Assembly: GCF_001957125.1 (NCBI RefSeq)
Contig: NZ_MPHJ01000001.1
Coordinates: forward strand, 218,831 to 282,830
Origin: Shewanella sp. UCD-KL12
Lineage (GTDB): Bacteria > Pseudomonadota > Gammaproteobacteria > Enterobacterales > Shewanellaceae
DNA: 64,000 bases
Direction of reading: 5' to 3'
The notes under the pieces were generated by a model. The model worked only from the letters and a program-made list of their open reading frames with translations. It had not been told where the DNA came from and made no database searches. The position numbers and the translations under genes were made by a program. The first letter of the stretch is position 1. Each line of letters opens with the position of its first letter. This document shows positions 56,704 to 64,000 of this stretch, piece by piece.

Positions 56704-57492
56704 TTAAGTTAATATCAACTCTTTGACAATTCTTGCGCCAAAGTAGGCCAGCGATAGCATAGTTGCACCAGTTAAGGTGTAGAGTACTGCTGTCCGTATT
56801 TTACATCCCACTAAATACTGCTGAGCTAGCATAGTGATATAGGTGAACCACGCCAGTATTGAAAGTACTGCTTTATGGCCTTTACCCTCTTCAAACATAT
56901 CATCGAGGAAGATGAAGCCTGTTGCGAGCGACAAGCTCAACAAGATCACGCCGACAATCACTAGATGATATAGCTGCTTTTCAACAGTCATCAATGGAGG
57001 CATTGCTGGGCTCATCATCAACTTTTTACTCTTTAAACGATTTTGAATAATGGCAAGTTGAATCGCATAGAGCGCAGCAATCATCAAGGCACTGTAGGCC
57101 ATAAGTGAGAGCACGACATGAACTAAGATGTCTGGATGAATTTCAAAATGGGTGATGTACTCAGGCGGTACTAACCAGAGAAGGGCGACGGAGATAACCG
57201 AGCAGGCATAGACCACAGGCACGACGACAATCATCTTGAGTCTAAATAGCATCACAGTAAAGGTGAAGGCGATTATCCAGTTAACCATAGATATCACATT
57301 GGTTAGACTGAAGTTTTGCCCGTCACCTGTCATGATTGCTTGAGACAGTGCTGCGGCATGTAGCACTACACCGATAGCTGCAAATCCCGCCACAAGACGA
57401 CGATTAGGGCCTTCGGCATGGAAAAGGCGTCCGGCTACTAGGGCTAGCGCTATGCTGTAAAAGAACATGGCTGAAGCGGAGAATATAACCAT
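56704..57492 (-). CDS. ypjD: Inner-membrane protein YpjD (CcsA-like, CorE)
   Basis: The 262-aa polytopic protein shows the cytochrome c assembly (CcsA/HemX-like) fold, with about eight helices, IHPDILVHVVLSLMAYSALMIAALYAI and LSILAWFTYI. It lies next to corB, as in E. coli, where it has been linked to cobalt and magnesium resistance. It lacks a clear tryptophan-rich haem-handling loop, so a haem role is not shown. Confidence 0.88.
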   Translation of the reverse strand: MVIFSASAMFFYSIALALVAGRLFHAEGPNRRLVAGFAAIGVVLHAAALSQAIMTGDGQNFSLTNVISMVNWIIAFTFTVMLFRLKMIVVVPVVYACSVISVALLWLVPPEYITHFEIHPDILVHVVLSLMAYSALMIAALYAIQLAIIQNRLKSKKLMMSPAMPPLMTVEKQLYHLVIVGVILLSLSLATGFIFLDDMFEEGKGHKAVLSILAWFTYITMLAQQYLVGCKIRTAVLYTLTGATMLSLAYFGARIVKELILT

Positions 57493-57801
57493 TGAGTATT
57501 AACCTATCGTTTATTTGCTACGGGAATACTTAACTCATCAGTTCATCGATAACATAATGAGAAGCGAGCAAAGCCTATCTGAAAAACGGACTCCTAGAGT
57601 AACACGAGCAGTAGTGTATTGTGCAGTAGACAGACGTACAAAAATTAGTGGTTTCTGAGCGTTAGACCTAAGTTTTACACTTTATTTAAAAAATAATGCG
57701 CCTGTAGTGCCTATATATCTTGTTCCATGCAGTAGCATATTATCTAAGCCTCGCTATAATACTGCCCAATAAATGAAATTCTATATGGTAAGAACGCGAT
57801 A
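57493..57801. promoter_or_regulatory. Divergent spacer ypjD / ffh, with ffh -10 element
   Basis: A perfect TATAAT (57755-57760) lies 42 nt before the ffh ATG, with no good -35 match at the usual distance. The rest of the 309-bp gap has no coding frame, RNA gene or repeat that I can see. Confidence 0.5.
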
Positions 57802-59175
57802 ATGTTTGAGAACCTAACGGACAGATTGTCACGATCGCTGAAAAATATCAGTGGTCGTGGTCGCTTAACAGAAGAGAATGTTAAGGAAACCCTACGAGAA
57901 GTGCGTATGGCACTACTTGAGGCGGATGTTGCTTTGCCTGTTGTACGATCTTTCGTCAACAGCGTTAAGGAGCGTGCCGTAGGGCAGGAGGTTTCTAAAA
58001 GCCTAAGTCCAGGTCAAGCATTTATCAAGATAGTTCAAAGTGAACTTGAAAATGCCATGGGCGAAGCTAATGAAGGCCTAGACCTTTCAGCTCAGCCGCC
58101 TGCTGTGATCATGATGGCGGGTTTGCAAGGTGCGGGTAAAACTACCAGTGTTGCTAAGCTCTCAAAGTTTCTGCGTGAACGGGAAAAGAAATCCGTCTTA
58201 GTAGTTAGTGCCGATGTTTATCGCCCAGCGGCGATTAAACAGCTTGAAACCTTAGCGACAGAAGTTGAGGTTGAGTTCTTCCCATCTGATGTTAGTCAAA
58301 AGCCAATAGATATCGTTAACGCGGCGATGGCTCACGCTAAGCTTAAGTTCATTGATGTTGTTATTGTCGATACTGCAGGTCGCCTGCATGTTGATGAAAG
58401 TATGATGGACGAGATTAAAGCGCTACACGCTGCAGTCAATCCGGTAGAAACCCTATTCGTTGTTGACGCAATGACTGGTCAAGATGCAGCTAATACTGCT
58501 AAAGCATTCAATGAAGCGCTGCCTTTGACTGGTGTGGTATTGACTAAGGTTGATGGTGACGCTCGAGGTGGTGCTGCACTTTCTATTAGACATATCACAG
58601 GTAAGCCAATTAAATTCTTAGGTGTCGGCGAAAAGACCGATGCATTAGAAGCATTCCACCCTGATCGTGTCGCATCTCGTATATTAGGTATGGGAGATGT
58701 ACTTTCACTGATTGAAGAGGTTGAGCGCGGCGTCGATAAAGACAAGGCGATGAAGCTAGCTTCGAAAGTGAAGAAGGGCGGTAGCTTTGACTTAGAAGAT
58801 TTCCGTGAGCAGCTTAGCCAGATGAAAAACATGGGCGGCATGATGGGGATGATTGAAAAGCTCCCTGGTGTTGGCCAACTTCCCCCTGAAGCACTTGCCC
58901 AAGTACAAAATGGCAAGATGACTAATCAGATGGAAGCTATTATTAATTCGATGACACCCGGTGAGCGTAAGCGCCCTGATATCATTAAAGGCTCGCGTAA
59001 GCGCCGTATTGCTGCAGGTTCTGGTACACAGATCCAAGATGTAAATCGTCTTTTAAAGCAGTTTACCCAGATGCAGAAGATGATGAAGAAGATGTCGGGT
59101 AAAGGCGGCATGAAGAAGATGATGAGAGGCATGAGCGGTATGTTACCGCCAGGTATGAAGATGCCAGGCCGCTAA
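57802..59175 (+). CDS. ffh: Signal recognition particle protein Ffh
   Basis: This 457-aa GTPase binds 4.5S RNA and signal sequences and docks with FtsY for co-translational membrane targeting. The N domain is followed by G1 GLQGAGKTTSVAKL (about 108-121), DTAGRLHVD and TKVDGDARGG. The C-terminal M domain is very rich in methionine (KMMKKMSGKGGMKKMMRGM). A terminator separates it from rpsP. Confidence 0.97.
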   Translation: MFENLTDRLSRSLKNISGRGRLTEENVKETLREVRMALLEADVALPVVRSFVNSVKERAVGQEVSKSLSPGQAFIKIVQSELENAMGEANEGLDLSAQPPAVIMMAGLQGAGKTTSVAKLSKFLREREKKSVLVVSADVYRPAAIKQLETLATEVEVEFFPSDVSQKPIDIVNAAMAHAKLKFIDVVIVDTAGRLHVDESMMDEIKALHAAVNPVETLFVVDAMTGQDAANTAKAFNEALPLTGVVLTKVDGDARGGAALSIRHITGKPIKFLGVGEKTDALEAFHPDRVASRILGMGDVLSLIEEVERGVDKDKAMKLASKVKKGGSFDLEDFREQLSQMKNMGGMMGMIEKLPGVGQLPPEALAQVQNGKMTNQMEAIINSMTPGERKRPDIIKGSRKRRIAAGSGTQIQDVNRLLKQFTQMQKMMKKMSGKGGMKKMMRGMSGMLPPGMKMPGR

Positions 59176-59213
59176 GCTGATGAGATAATCTCTGCCAGTT
59201 TAATCAATTTAAT

Positions 59214-59254
59214 AGCCCACAGATGCTAATATTGTTGTCTGTGGGCTTTTTATT
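59214..59254 (+). terminator. Rho-independent terminator after ffh
   Basis: AGCCCACAGA pairs with TCTGTGGGCT around a 14-nt loop, then TTTTATTT. It ends the ffh transcript before the rpsP promoter. Confidence 0.9.
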
Positions 59255-59287
59255 TACCCAATCTAGTAAGCTGTCGCTCAGACTCAA

Positions 59288-59318
59288 TTGAGTAGAGTTT
59301 ACTCAGAATTGGTATAAT
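59288..59318 (+). promoter_or_regulatory. Promoter of the rpsP operon
   Basis: An extended -10, TGGTATAAT (TATAAT at 59313-59318), stands 127 nt before the rpsP ATG, with a possible -35 TTGAGT at a 19-nt spacing. The leader is long enough for regulation of this ribosomal operon. Confidence 0.6.
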
Positions 59319-59444
59319 TTGTTGCATTCGTCGGCGAGTAAGGTAAAATCGTCCGGCTTTCTATCTGGGACTCTTCGCGAACACGGGGTTCCAGTTTTTA
59401 TTTTTGCTTCAATAAGAAGCAAATCATTAGAGGATAAAAGACGC

Positions 59445-59696
59445 ATGGTTACCATTCGTTTAGCTCGTGGCGGCGCAAAAAAGCGTCCATTTTACAACAT
59501 CGTAGTTGCTGATAGCCGTAATGCTCGTGACGGTCGTTTCATCGAACGTGTTGGTTTCTTCAACCCAATGGCTCGTGGCCAGGAAGAAACTCTACGTTTA
59601 GACCTAGATCGCGTTGAGCACTGGGTTGCTACTGGTGCTGCTACATCTGATCGTGTAGCAAAGCTGATCAAAGACGCTCGTAAAGCTGCTGCTTAA
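59445..59696 (+). CDS. rpsP: 30S ribosomal protein S16
   Basis: The 83-aa protein begins [23 protein letters not shown] and has the S16 motif [15 protein letters not shown] start at the ATG at 59445 with AGAGGA upstream; a longer frame from 59319 runs back across the promoter. It heads rpsP-rimM-trmD-rplS. Confidence 0.97.
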   Translation: MVTIRLARGGAKKRPFYNIVVADSRNARDGRFIERVGFFNPMARGQEETLRLDLDRVEHWVATGAATSDRVAKLIKDARKAAA

Positions 59697-59716
59697 TAGC
59701 GTTAAGGTATAGATTG

Positions 59717-60247
59717 ATGAGTAGTAAACAAGAACCTGTCGTACTGGGCAAATTAGGTTCCAGTCATGGCATTAAGGGTTGGTTGAAGATCACTACCTAT
59801 ACCGATTCTGTTGAAGGTATTTTTGACTATTCTCCTTGGTTGATTAAAGAGCAAGGTGAATGGCGCGAGGTTAAGGTGCTCCAGTGGCGTTTTCAGGGTA
59901 AAGCGGTTGTCGCTTGTCTTGAAGGTGTAGAAACACGGGAACACGCGCAAATGCTTACAAATTGTGAGATTGCGGTTACTCCAGAGCAGATGGAAACATT
60001 GCCAGAAGACGAGTTCTACTGGCGAGATCTTATCGGTTGTGAAGTGATAAATACCAAAGGCTATAACATGGGTAAGGTGCAGGAGATCGTGGAAACAGGA
60101 TCAAATGACGTCTTGTTTGTGAAAGCTAATGCAAAAGATGGCTTCGGCAAAGCGGAACGTATGATCCCCTTTGTCACCGAGCAGTTCATCATTGAGGTGA
60201 ACCTAACGGAAAAACAGATCACAGTGGATTGGGATCCGGACTTTTAA
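59717..60247 (+). CDS. rimM: 16S rRNA processing protein RimM
   Basis: The 176-aa protein assists maturation of the 30S head and binds S19. It has the N-terminal [23 protein letters not shown] barrel and a C-terminal PRC domain ([25 protein letters not shown]). The ATG at 59717 sits one codon after a TTG; either could be used. Confidence 0.95.
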   Translation: MSSKQEPVVLGKLGSSHGIKGWLKITTYTDSVEGIFDYSPWLIKEQGEWREVKVLQWRFQGKAVVACLEGVETREHAQMLTNCEIAVTPEQMETLPEDEFYWRDLIGCEVINTKGYNMGKVQEIVETGSNDVLFVKANAKDGFGKAERMIPFVTEQFIIEVNLTEKQITVDWDPDF

Positions 60248-60262
60248 GTCGAGGTAGAACAT

Positions 60263-61009
60263 ATGCGGTTAGGGGTAGTAACCCTGTTTCCTGAGATGTT
60301 TCGCGCCGTAACAGACTTTGGAGTAACGGGTCGGGCCGTTAAAAATGGCCTGCTTGAGTTGCAAACGTGGAATCCTCGTGATTTCACCCATGATAAACAT
60401 AAGACAGTGGATGACCGACCTTATGGCGGTGGCCCTGGCATGTTGATGATGGTGCAACCTTTACGCGAAGCTATTCAAGCAGCGAAAGCTGCAAGTGGCG
60501 ACAGTGCGAAGGTGATTTATCTTTCTCCTCAAGGGCGCAAGCTGACACAGCAAGGCGTCGAAGAGTTAGCTAAATCAGACAGTTTGGTTTTAGTGTGTGG
60601 ACGGTACGAAGGTATCGATGAGCGCATTATTCAAACTGAAGTGGATGAAGAGTGGTCAATTGGAGATTACGTGCTTTCGGGCGGTGAACTTCCTGCGATG
60701 ACTTTGATTGATTCAGTATCACGGCTGGTTCCTGGTGTACTAGGAAAAAAAGCCTCGGCAGAGCAGGATTCCTTCTCTGACGGTTTACTGGATTGCCCCC
60801 ACTATACTCGTCCTGAGACCTTGGATGGTTTAGATGTACCGGCAGTGTTGTTAAGTGGCAACCACGAACATATTAGACGCTGGCGTCTACAGCAAAGTCT
60901 CGGTAGAACTTTGTTAAGACGGCCAGATTTATTAGAAAATCTAGCTCTGACTGACGAACAAACGAAGCTATTAAATGAGTTTGTTGAACAAACAAACCAA
61001 AGCGGATAG
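60263..61009 (+). CDS. trmD: tRNA (guanine-N1-)-methyltransferase
   Basis: This 248-aa SPOUT-class enzyme methylates G37 next to the anticodon, preventing frameshifts. [13 protein letters not shown] starts it, and [12 protein letters not shown] and [15 protein letters not shown] form the knot that binds SAM. GAGGTAGAAC precedes the ATG. Confidence 0.97.
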   Translation: MRLGVVTLFPEMFRAVTDFGVTGRAVKNGLLELQTWNPRDFTHDKHKTVDDRPYGGGPGMLMMVQPLREAIQAAKAASGDSAKVIYLSPQGRKLTQQGVEELAKSDSLVLVCGRYEGIDERIIQTEVDEEWSIGDYVLSGGELPAMTLIDSVSRLVPGVLGKKASAEQDSFSDGLLDCPHYTRPETLDGLDVPAVLLSGNHEHIRRWRLQQSLGRTLLRRPDLLENLALTDEQTKLLNEFVEQTNQSG

Positions 61010-61044
61010 TTACGGACAGTTATATCTAGTAATGGAGTTTATTC

Positions 61045-61398
61045 ATGAATAACATCATCAAAATGCTCAACGAAGAGCAGATGAAGCAAGATGTACCAGA
61101 GTTTGGTGCAGGTGATACAGTAGTAGTTAAAGTACGTGTTGTAGAAGGCGGTAAAGAGCGTCTACAGGCGTTTGAAGGCGTTGTAATCGCTAAGCGTAAC
61201 CGCGGCGTTCACTCTGCATTCACAGTACGTAAGATCTCTAATGGTGAAGGTGTTGAGCGTGCGTTCCAAACTCACAGCCCAATCATCTCTAGCATCGAAG
61301 TTAAGCGTCGCGGCCGTGTTCGTCGTGCTAAGCTTTACTATCTACGTGAGCGTTCAGGTAAGTCTGCACGTATCCGTGAGAAGCTTTCTACTAAGTAA
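61045..61398 (+). CDS. rplS: 50S ribosomal protein L19
   Basis: The 117-aa protein lies at the 30S-50S interface. [26 protein letters not shown] and the end [25 protein letters not shown] are diagnostic. It is last in the rpsP operon and is followed by a terminator. Confidence 0.97.
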   Translation: MNNIIKMLNEEQMKQDVPEFGAGDTVVVKVRVVEGGKERLQAFEGVVIAKRNRGVHSAFTVRKISNGEGVERAFQTHSPIISSIEVKRRGRVRRAKLYYLRERSGKSARIREKLSTK

Positions 61399-61442
61399 TT
61401 TAGTAGTACGCAGTAAGAAAAAGATGCAGTGTTCGCACAATA

Positions 61443-61464
61443 ACCCGCCTAATGGCGGGTTTTT
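61443..61464 (+). terminator. Rho-independent terminator after rplS
   Basis: ACCCGCC pairs with GGCGGGT around TAAT, then TTTT. It closes the rpsP-rimM-trmD-rplS transcript. Confidence 0.9.
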
Positions 61465-61763
61465 GTGATCTAGGGGGGAAGAAAAGTTTCGAGTTCAAGA
61501 CAGAGCTAAGAAAGTTCGGGTTCCTAGAAAAGTCAAAAAACATAATTGAGTTGTAATATCGCTGGCTTCCTGGCGCCTAGAACCTAGTAACTCACACCTT
61601 ATCTAGTGGATTTTGCTTTAGTTCGTCGATCTTACTTGATCTTATTTTGTATGGCAGGCATAGTTAGCTCATGAGCGTAATGGTGTAGCAGTACGGCGTT
61701 ACGAATTGAACAAGTTCTTAATGACTTCATTGATATATAACGGATAGGTTTTAGGTGGTAAGT
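61465..61763. other. Gap upstream of aroF, with a dispersed repeat
   Basis: This ~300-bp region must contain the aroF promoter. At 61493-61515 it carries GTTCAAGACAGAGCTAAGAAAGT, an inverted near-copy of 50883-50905. I looked for TyrR-type boxes and did not find a convincing pair. No gene or RNA is evident. Confidence 0.5.
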
Positions 61764-62855
61764 ATGCAGCAAGATACAATTAACAACGTTCATATTAGTT
61801 CTGAAAAAGTATTAGTGACTCCACAGGAGTTAAAGCGTGAACTGCCACTGTCTAAAGATGCCTATCATTATGTTTTAAATGCACGTAAAACCGTTGCTGA
61901 TATTGTTCACAAACGCGATAACCGCGTGTTAATCGTCACTGGACCATGCTCGATTCATGACATCAAGTCCGCTAAAGAGTACGCACTGAAGCTAAAGACA
62001 TTACATGATGAGCTAAGCGATGAATTTTACATCTTGATGCGGGTTTACTTTGAAAAGCCAAGAACAACAGTTGGCTGGAAGGGGATGATTAACGATCCAG
62101 ATATGGATGAGTCATTCGACGTTGAAAAAGGCTTGCGCCAAGCGCGTGAATTGATGATTTTCTTAGCTGAACTTGGTTTGCCTGTGGCAACTGAAGCATT
62201 AGACCCTATTAGCCCTCAATACCTATCAGAGTTAGTAACATGGTCTGCAATTGGTGCGCGTACTACTGAGTCACAGACGCACAGAGAGATGGCGTCAGGA
62301 CTGTCTATGCCAGTAGGCTTTAAAAATGGTACAGATGGAAAACTGGGTGTAGCAATCAATGCGTTAGAGTCAGCTGCTAGCAGCCACCGCTTTATGGGGA
62401 TCAATCAGCAGGGGCAGGTGGCACTATTACAAACAGCGGGTAATCCAGATGGGCATGTTATTTTGCGTGGTGGTAAGACACCCAATTACGATGCGGTCAG
62501 CGTCGCAGAGTGTGAAAATCAATTGCATGGCGCAAAGCTCAATGCGCGATTAGTGGTTGATTGTAGTCACGGAAATTCGTCGAAAGATCATCGCAAACAA
62601 CCCGCAGTGTGTGAAGATGTATTTAATCAAATTATTGAAGGTAATCAATCAATAATCGGTGTTATGCTTGAGAGTCACCTCAAAGAGGGAAATCAGAGCA
62701 GTAACAAGCCAATGGCTGAGCTTGAGTATGGTGTTTCAGTCACTGATGCGTGTATTAACTGGCAAGATACTGAGCAGCTATTGCGTGATGGTGCTGCAAA
62801 CTTGTCACCTGTACTTGCTACTCGTTTTGATACACTTAAAGTGGTAAACGGCTAA
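61764..62855 (+). CDS. aroF: 3-deoxy-7-phosphoheptulonate synthase (tyrosine-linked)
   Basis: This 363-aa class I DAHP synthase joins PEP and erythrose-4-phosphate at the entry to aromatic synthesis. The metal and substrate residues are in VTGPCSIHD, RVYFEKPRTTVGWKG, TEALDPISPQYL, ILRGGKTPNYD and VDCSHGNSSKDH. Being next to tyrA points to the tyrosine-inhibited form. I start at the ATG at 61764; an upstream GTG adds three residues. Confidence 0.92.
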   Translation: MQQDTINNVHISSEKVLVTPQELKRELPLSKDAYHYVLNARKTVADIVHKRDNRVLIVTGPCSIHDIKSAKEYALKLKTLHDELSDEFYILMRVYFEKPRTTVGWKGMINDPDMDESFDVEKGLRQARELMIFLAELGLPVATEALDPISPQYLSELVTWSAIGARTTESQTHREMASGLSMPVGFKNGTDGKLGVAINALESAASSHRFMGINQQGQVALLQTAGNPDGHVILRGGKTPNYDAVSVAECENQLHGAKLNARLVVDCSHGNSSKDHRKQPAVCEDVFNQIIEGNQSIIGVMLESHLKEGNQSSNKPMAELEYGVSVTDACINWQDTEQLLRDGAANLSPVLATRFDTLKVVNG

Positions 62856-62968
62856 TAATTGCTAAAACTCGTGATGAGCTAGAGAGCCGCAGAGATAGAG
62901 AGGCGGTGTGGCTAAGCTCACAGGTAATGAAGTAACCCAATTTTGCTTTCTTGATGGATAGATGATTA

Positions 62969-64000
62969 ATGAATGAGAAGACTACGGCGGATCTAGAAAA
63001 CTTAAGAGGCTTGATCGATAGCGTCGATCAGCAATTGATCCACCTTTTGAGAAAGCGGTTAGATCTGGTCGCCCAAGTTGGTGCGGTGAAGCATGGGGCT
63101 GGTTTACCGATCTATGCACCACAGCGAGAGGCTTCAATGCTTGCTAAGCGCCGCTCAGAAGCAGAAAGCATGAATGTATCACCTCAGTTGATTGAAGATA
63201 TATTACGTCGCTTAATGCGAGAGTCGTACCTTAATGAGAAAGATGTCGGCTTTAAGCAGGTCAATACCGAGCTGGGTCATGTCGTTATCGTTGGTGGTGA
63301 GGGTAAGCTAGGTGGGCTGTTTTCTCAGATGCTAACGCTGTCTGGTTATCAAGTGAAGGTGTTAGACAAGGATGACTGGGCTCGTGCAGAAGAGATTTTT
63401 GATGGTGCAGGCTTGGTTATAGTGACGGTACCGATATCAATTACCTGTGAATTGATAAAGGGCAAATTATCGAGTCTATCTTCAGATTGTATTTTGGCCG
63501 ATCTCACGTCGATTAAGAGTGAGCCAGTAAAGGCGATGCTAGAAGCACATAAGGGACCAGTGGTGGGCCTTCACCCAATGTTTGGTCCAGATGTAGGCAG
63601 TTTAGCTAAGCAAGTAGTGGTTGTCTGTCACGGTCGAGAGAGTGATAAGTACCAATGGCTGCTTGAGCAGATCCAGATCTGGGGAGCGAGAATAGTAGAA
63701 GCTGAGGCACAGAGACACGATAAAGCGATGCAGCTTGTACAAGCAATGCGTCACTTCTCTTCATTTGTTTATGGTTTGAACCTTTATAAAGAGGAGGCTG
63801 ATATTGAGTCTCTGCTGCAGTTCAGCTCACCTATCTATCGATTAGAGCTTGCTATGGTTGGACGCTTGTTTGCGCAAAGTCCCGATCTTTATGCCGATAT
63901 TATTTTTGCTCAGAAAGAGAGCATGCATGCAATCGGCGATTACCTTGATAACTACTCTCAGGCGCTAGCCCTGCTCCAGGCGGGTGACCGTGATGCGTTT
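62969..64000 (+). CDS. tyrA: Bifunctional chorismate mutase/prephenate dehydrogenase (3' end missing)
   Basis: The frame opens with an ATG at 62969 and is still open at base 64000, giving 344 residues. The N-terminal chorismate mutase has [27 protein letters not shown]; the NAD-dependent dehydrogenase follows with [19 protein letters not shown] (about 108-126), [12 protein letters not shown] and GLHPMFGPD. Tyrosine synthesis from chorismate. It lies 113 nt after aroF and is probably co-transcribed. Confidence 0.93.
   Translation, partial: MNEKTTADLENLRGLIDSVDQQLIHLLRKRLDLVAQVGAVKHGAGLPIYAPQREASMLAKRRSEAESMNVSPQLIEDILRRLMRESYLNEKDVGFKQVNTELGHVVIVGGEGKLGGLFSQMLTLSGYQVKVLDKDDWARAEEIFDGAGLVIVTVPISITCELIKGKLSSLSSDCILADLTSIKSEPVKAMLEAHKGPVVGLHPMFGPDVGSLAKQVVVVCHGRESDKYQWLLEQIQIWGARIVEAEAQRHDKAMQLVQAMRHFSSFVYGLNLYKEEADIESLLQFSSPIYRLELAMVGRLFAQSPDLYADIIFAQKESMHAIGDYLDNYSQALALLQAGDRDAF

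Noticed and set aside
58479..58916. 145-aa minus-strand frame inside ffh
   Set aside because: Shadow of the well-supported ffh frame, with no start signal and unusual composition.
61465..61763. TyrR boxes upstream of aroF
   Set aside because: I found no convincing TGTAAA-N6-TTTACA-like pair, so tyrosine control is not claimed from sequence.

Overview
The window reads as a piece of a Shewanella chromosome (Gammaproteobacteria, Alteromonadales). This is inferred from gene order and protein sequence, not from a search. The supporting blocks are gltBD, yhcC and hptA followed by oxyR and a membrane cyclase; mutH-rppH-ptsP; nadB divergent from rpoE-rseABC-lepA-lepB-rnc-era-recO-pdxJ-acpS; and corB/ypjD divergent from ffh-rpsP-rimM-trmD-rplS, then aroF-tyrA. 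Coding density is high and almost everything is housekeeping. No rRNA, tRNA, CRISPR array or complete insertion sequence was found.

Layout. 0-10 kb: the 3' end of a CadC-like regulator, anmK, an M23 endopeptidase, tyrS, a minus-strand block of small membrane and secreted proteins ending with a CobD/CbiB-like gene and mtnN, then a 758-aa secreted protein of unknown function. 10-17.5 kb: a repeat-filled gap, a MarR regulator, and a choline-to-glycine-betaine block (betI-betB-betA, a short BCCT transporter, a TorF-type outer-membrane protein) with a perfect 20-bp palindrome upstream of betI as the likely BetI operator. 17.8-30.6 kb: gltBD, then a signalling block with a radical SAM gene, hptA (Arc phosphorelay), a membrane diguanylate cyclase, oxyR and a class III adenylate cyclase, ending with mutH. 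30.6-39.5 kb: a gene-free region rich in DnaA boxes between mutH and rppH, then rppH-ptsP, a TauE/SafE transporter, thyA, nhaA, a small secreted protein, nhaR, sdhE and ygfX. 39.5-51.3 kb: nadB and the sigma-E / LepA / Era / PdxJ chain. 51.4-55.1 kb: the one clearly accessory stretch, with an OLD-like ATPase-TOPRIM gene, dispersed structured repeats and one of two inverted MITE copies. 55.1-64 kb: corB, ypjD, the ffh and rpsP operons, aroF, and tyrA running off the end.

Most notable signals. (1) The mutH-rppH gap carries two perfect DnaA boxes plus several near-boxes and an IHF-like site; it is the positional equivalent of Escherichia coli DARS2, a site that reactivates DnaA. (2) A dispersed repeat family has a hairpin whose stem sequence differs between copies while pairing, a GGGA loop and a downstream CAGAGC are kept. 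(3) A pair of inverted MITE copies with perfect 16-bp ends sits at 49.6 and 54.8 kb, and a third, partial copy supplies the last codons and stop of ygfX. (4) A stand-alone OLD-family nuclease lies among these repeats. (5) There is a CRP-like site upstream of the membrane adenylate cyclase and a consensus sigma-E promoter upstream of rpoE.
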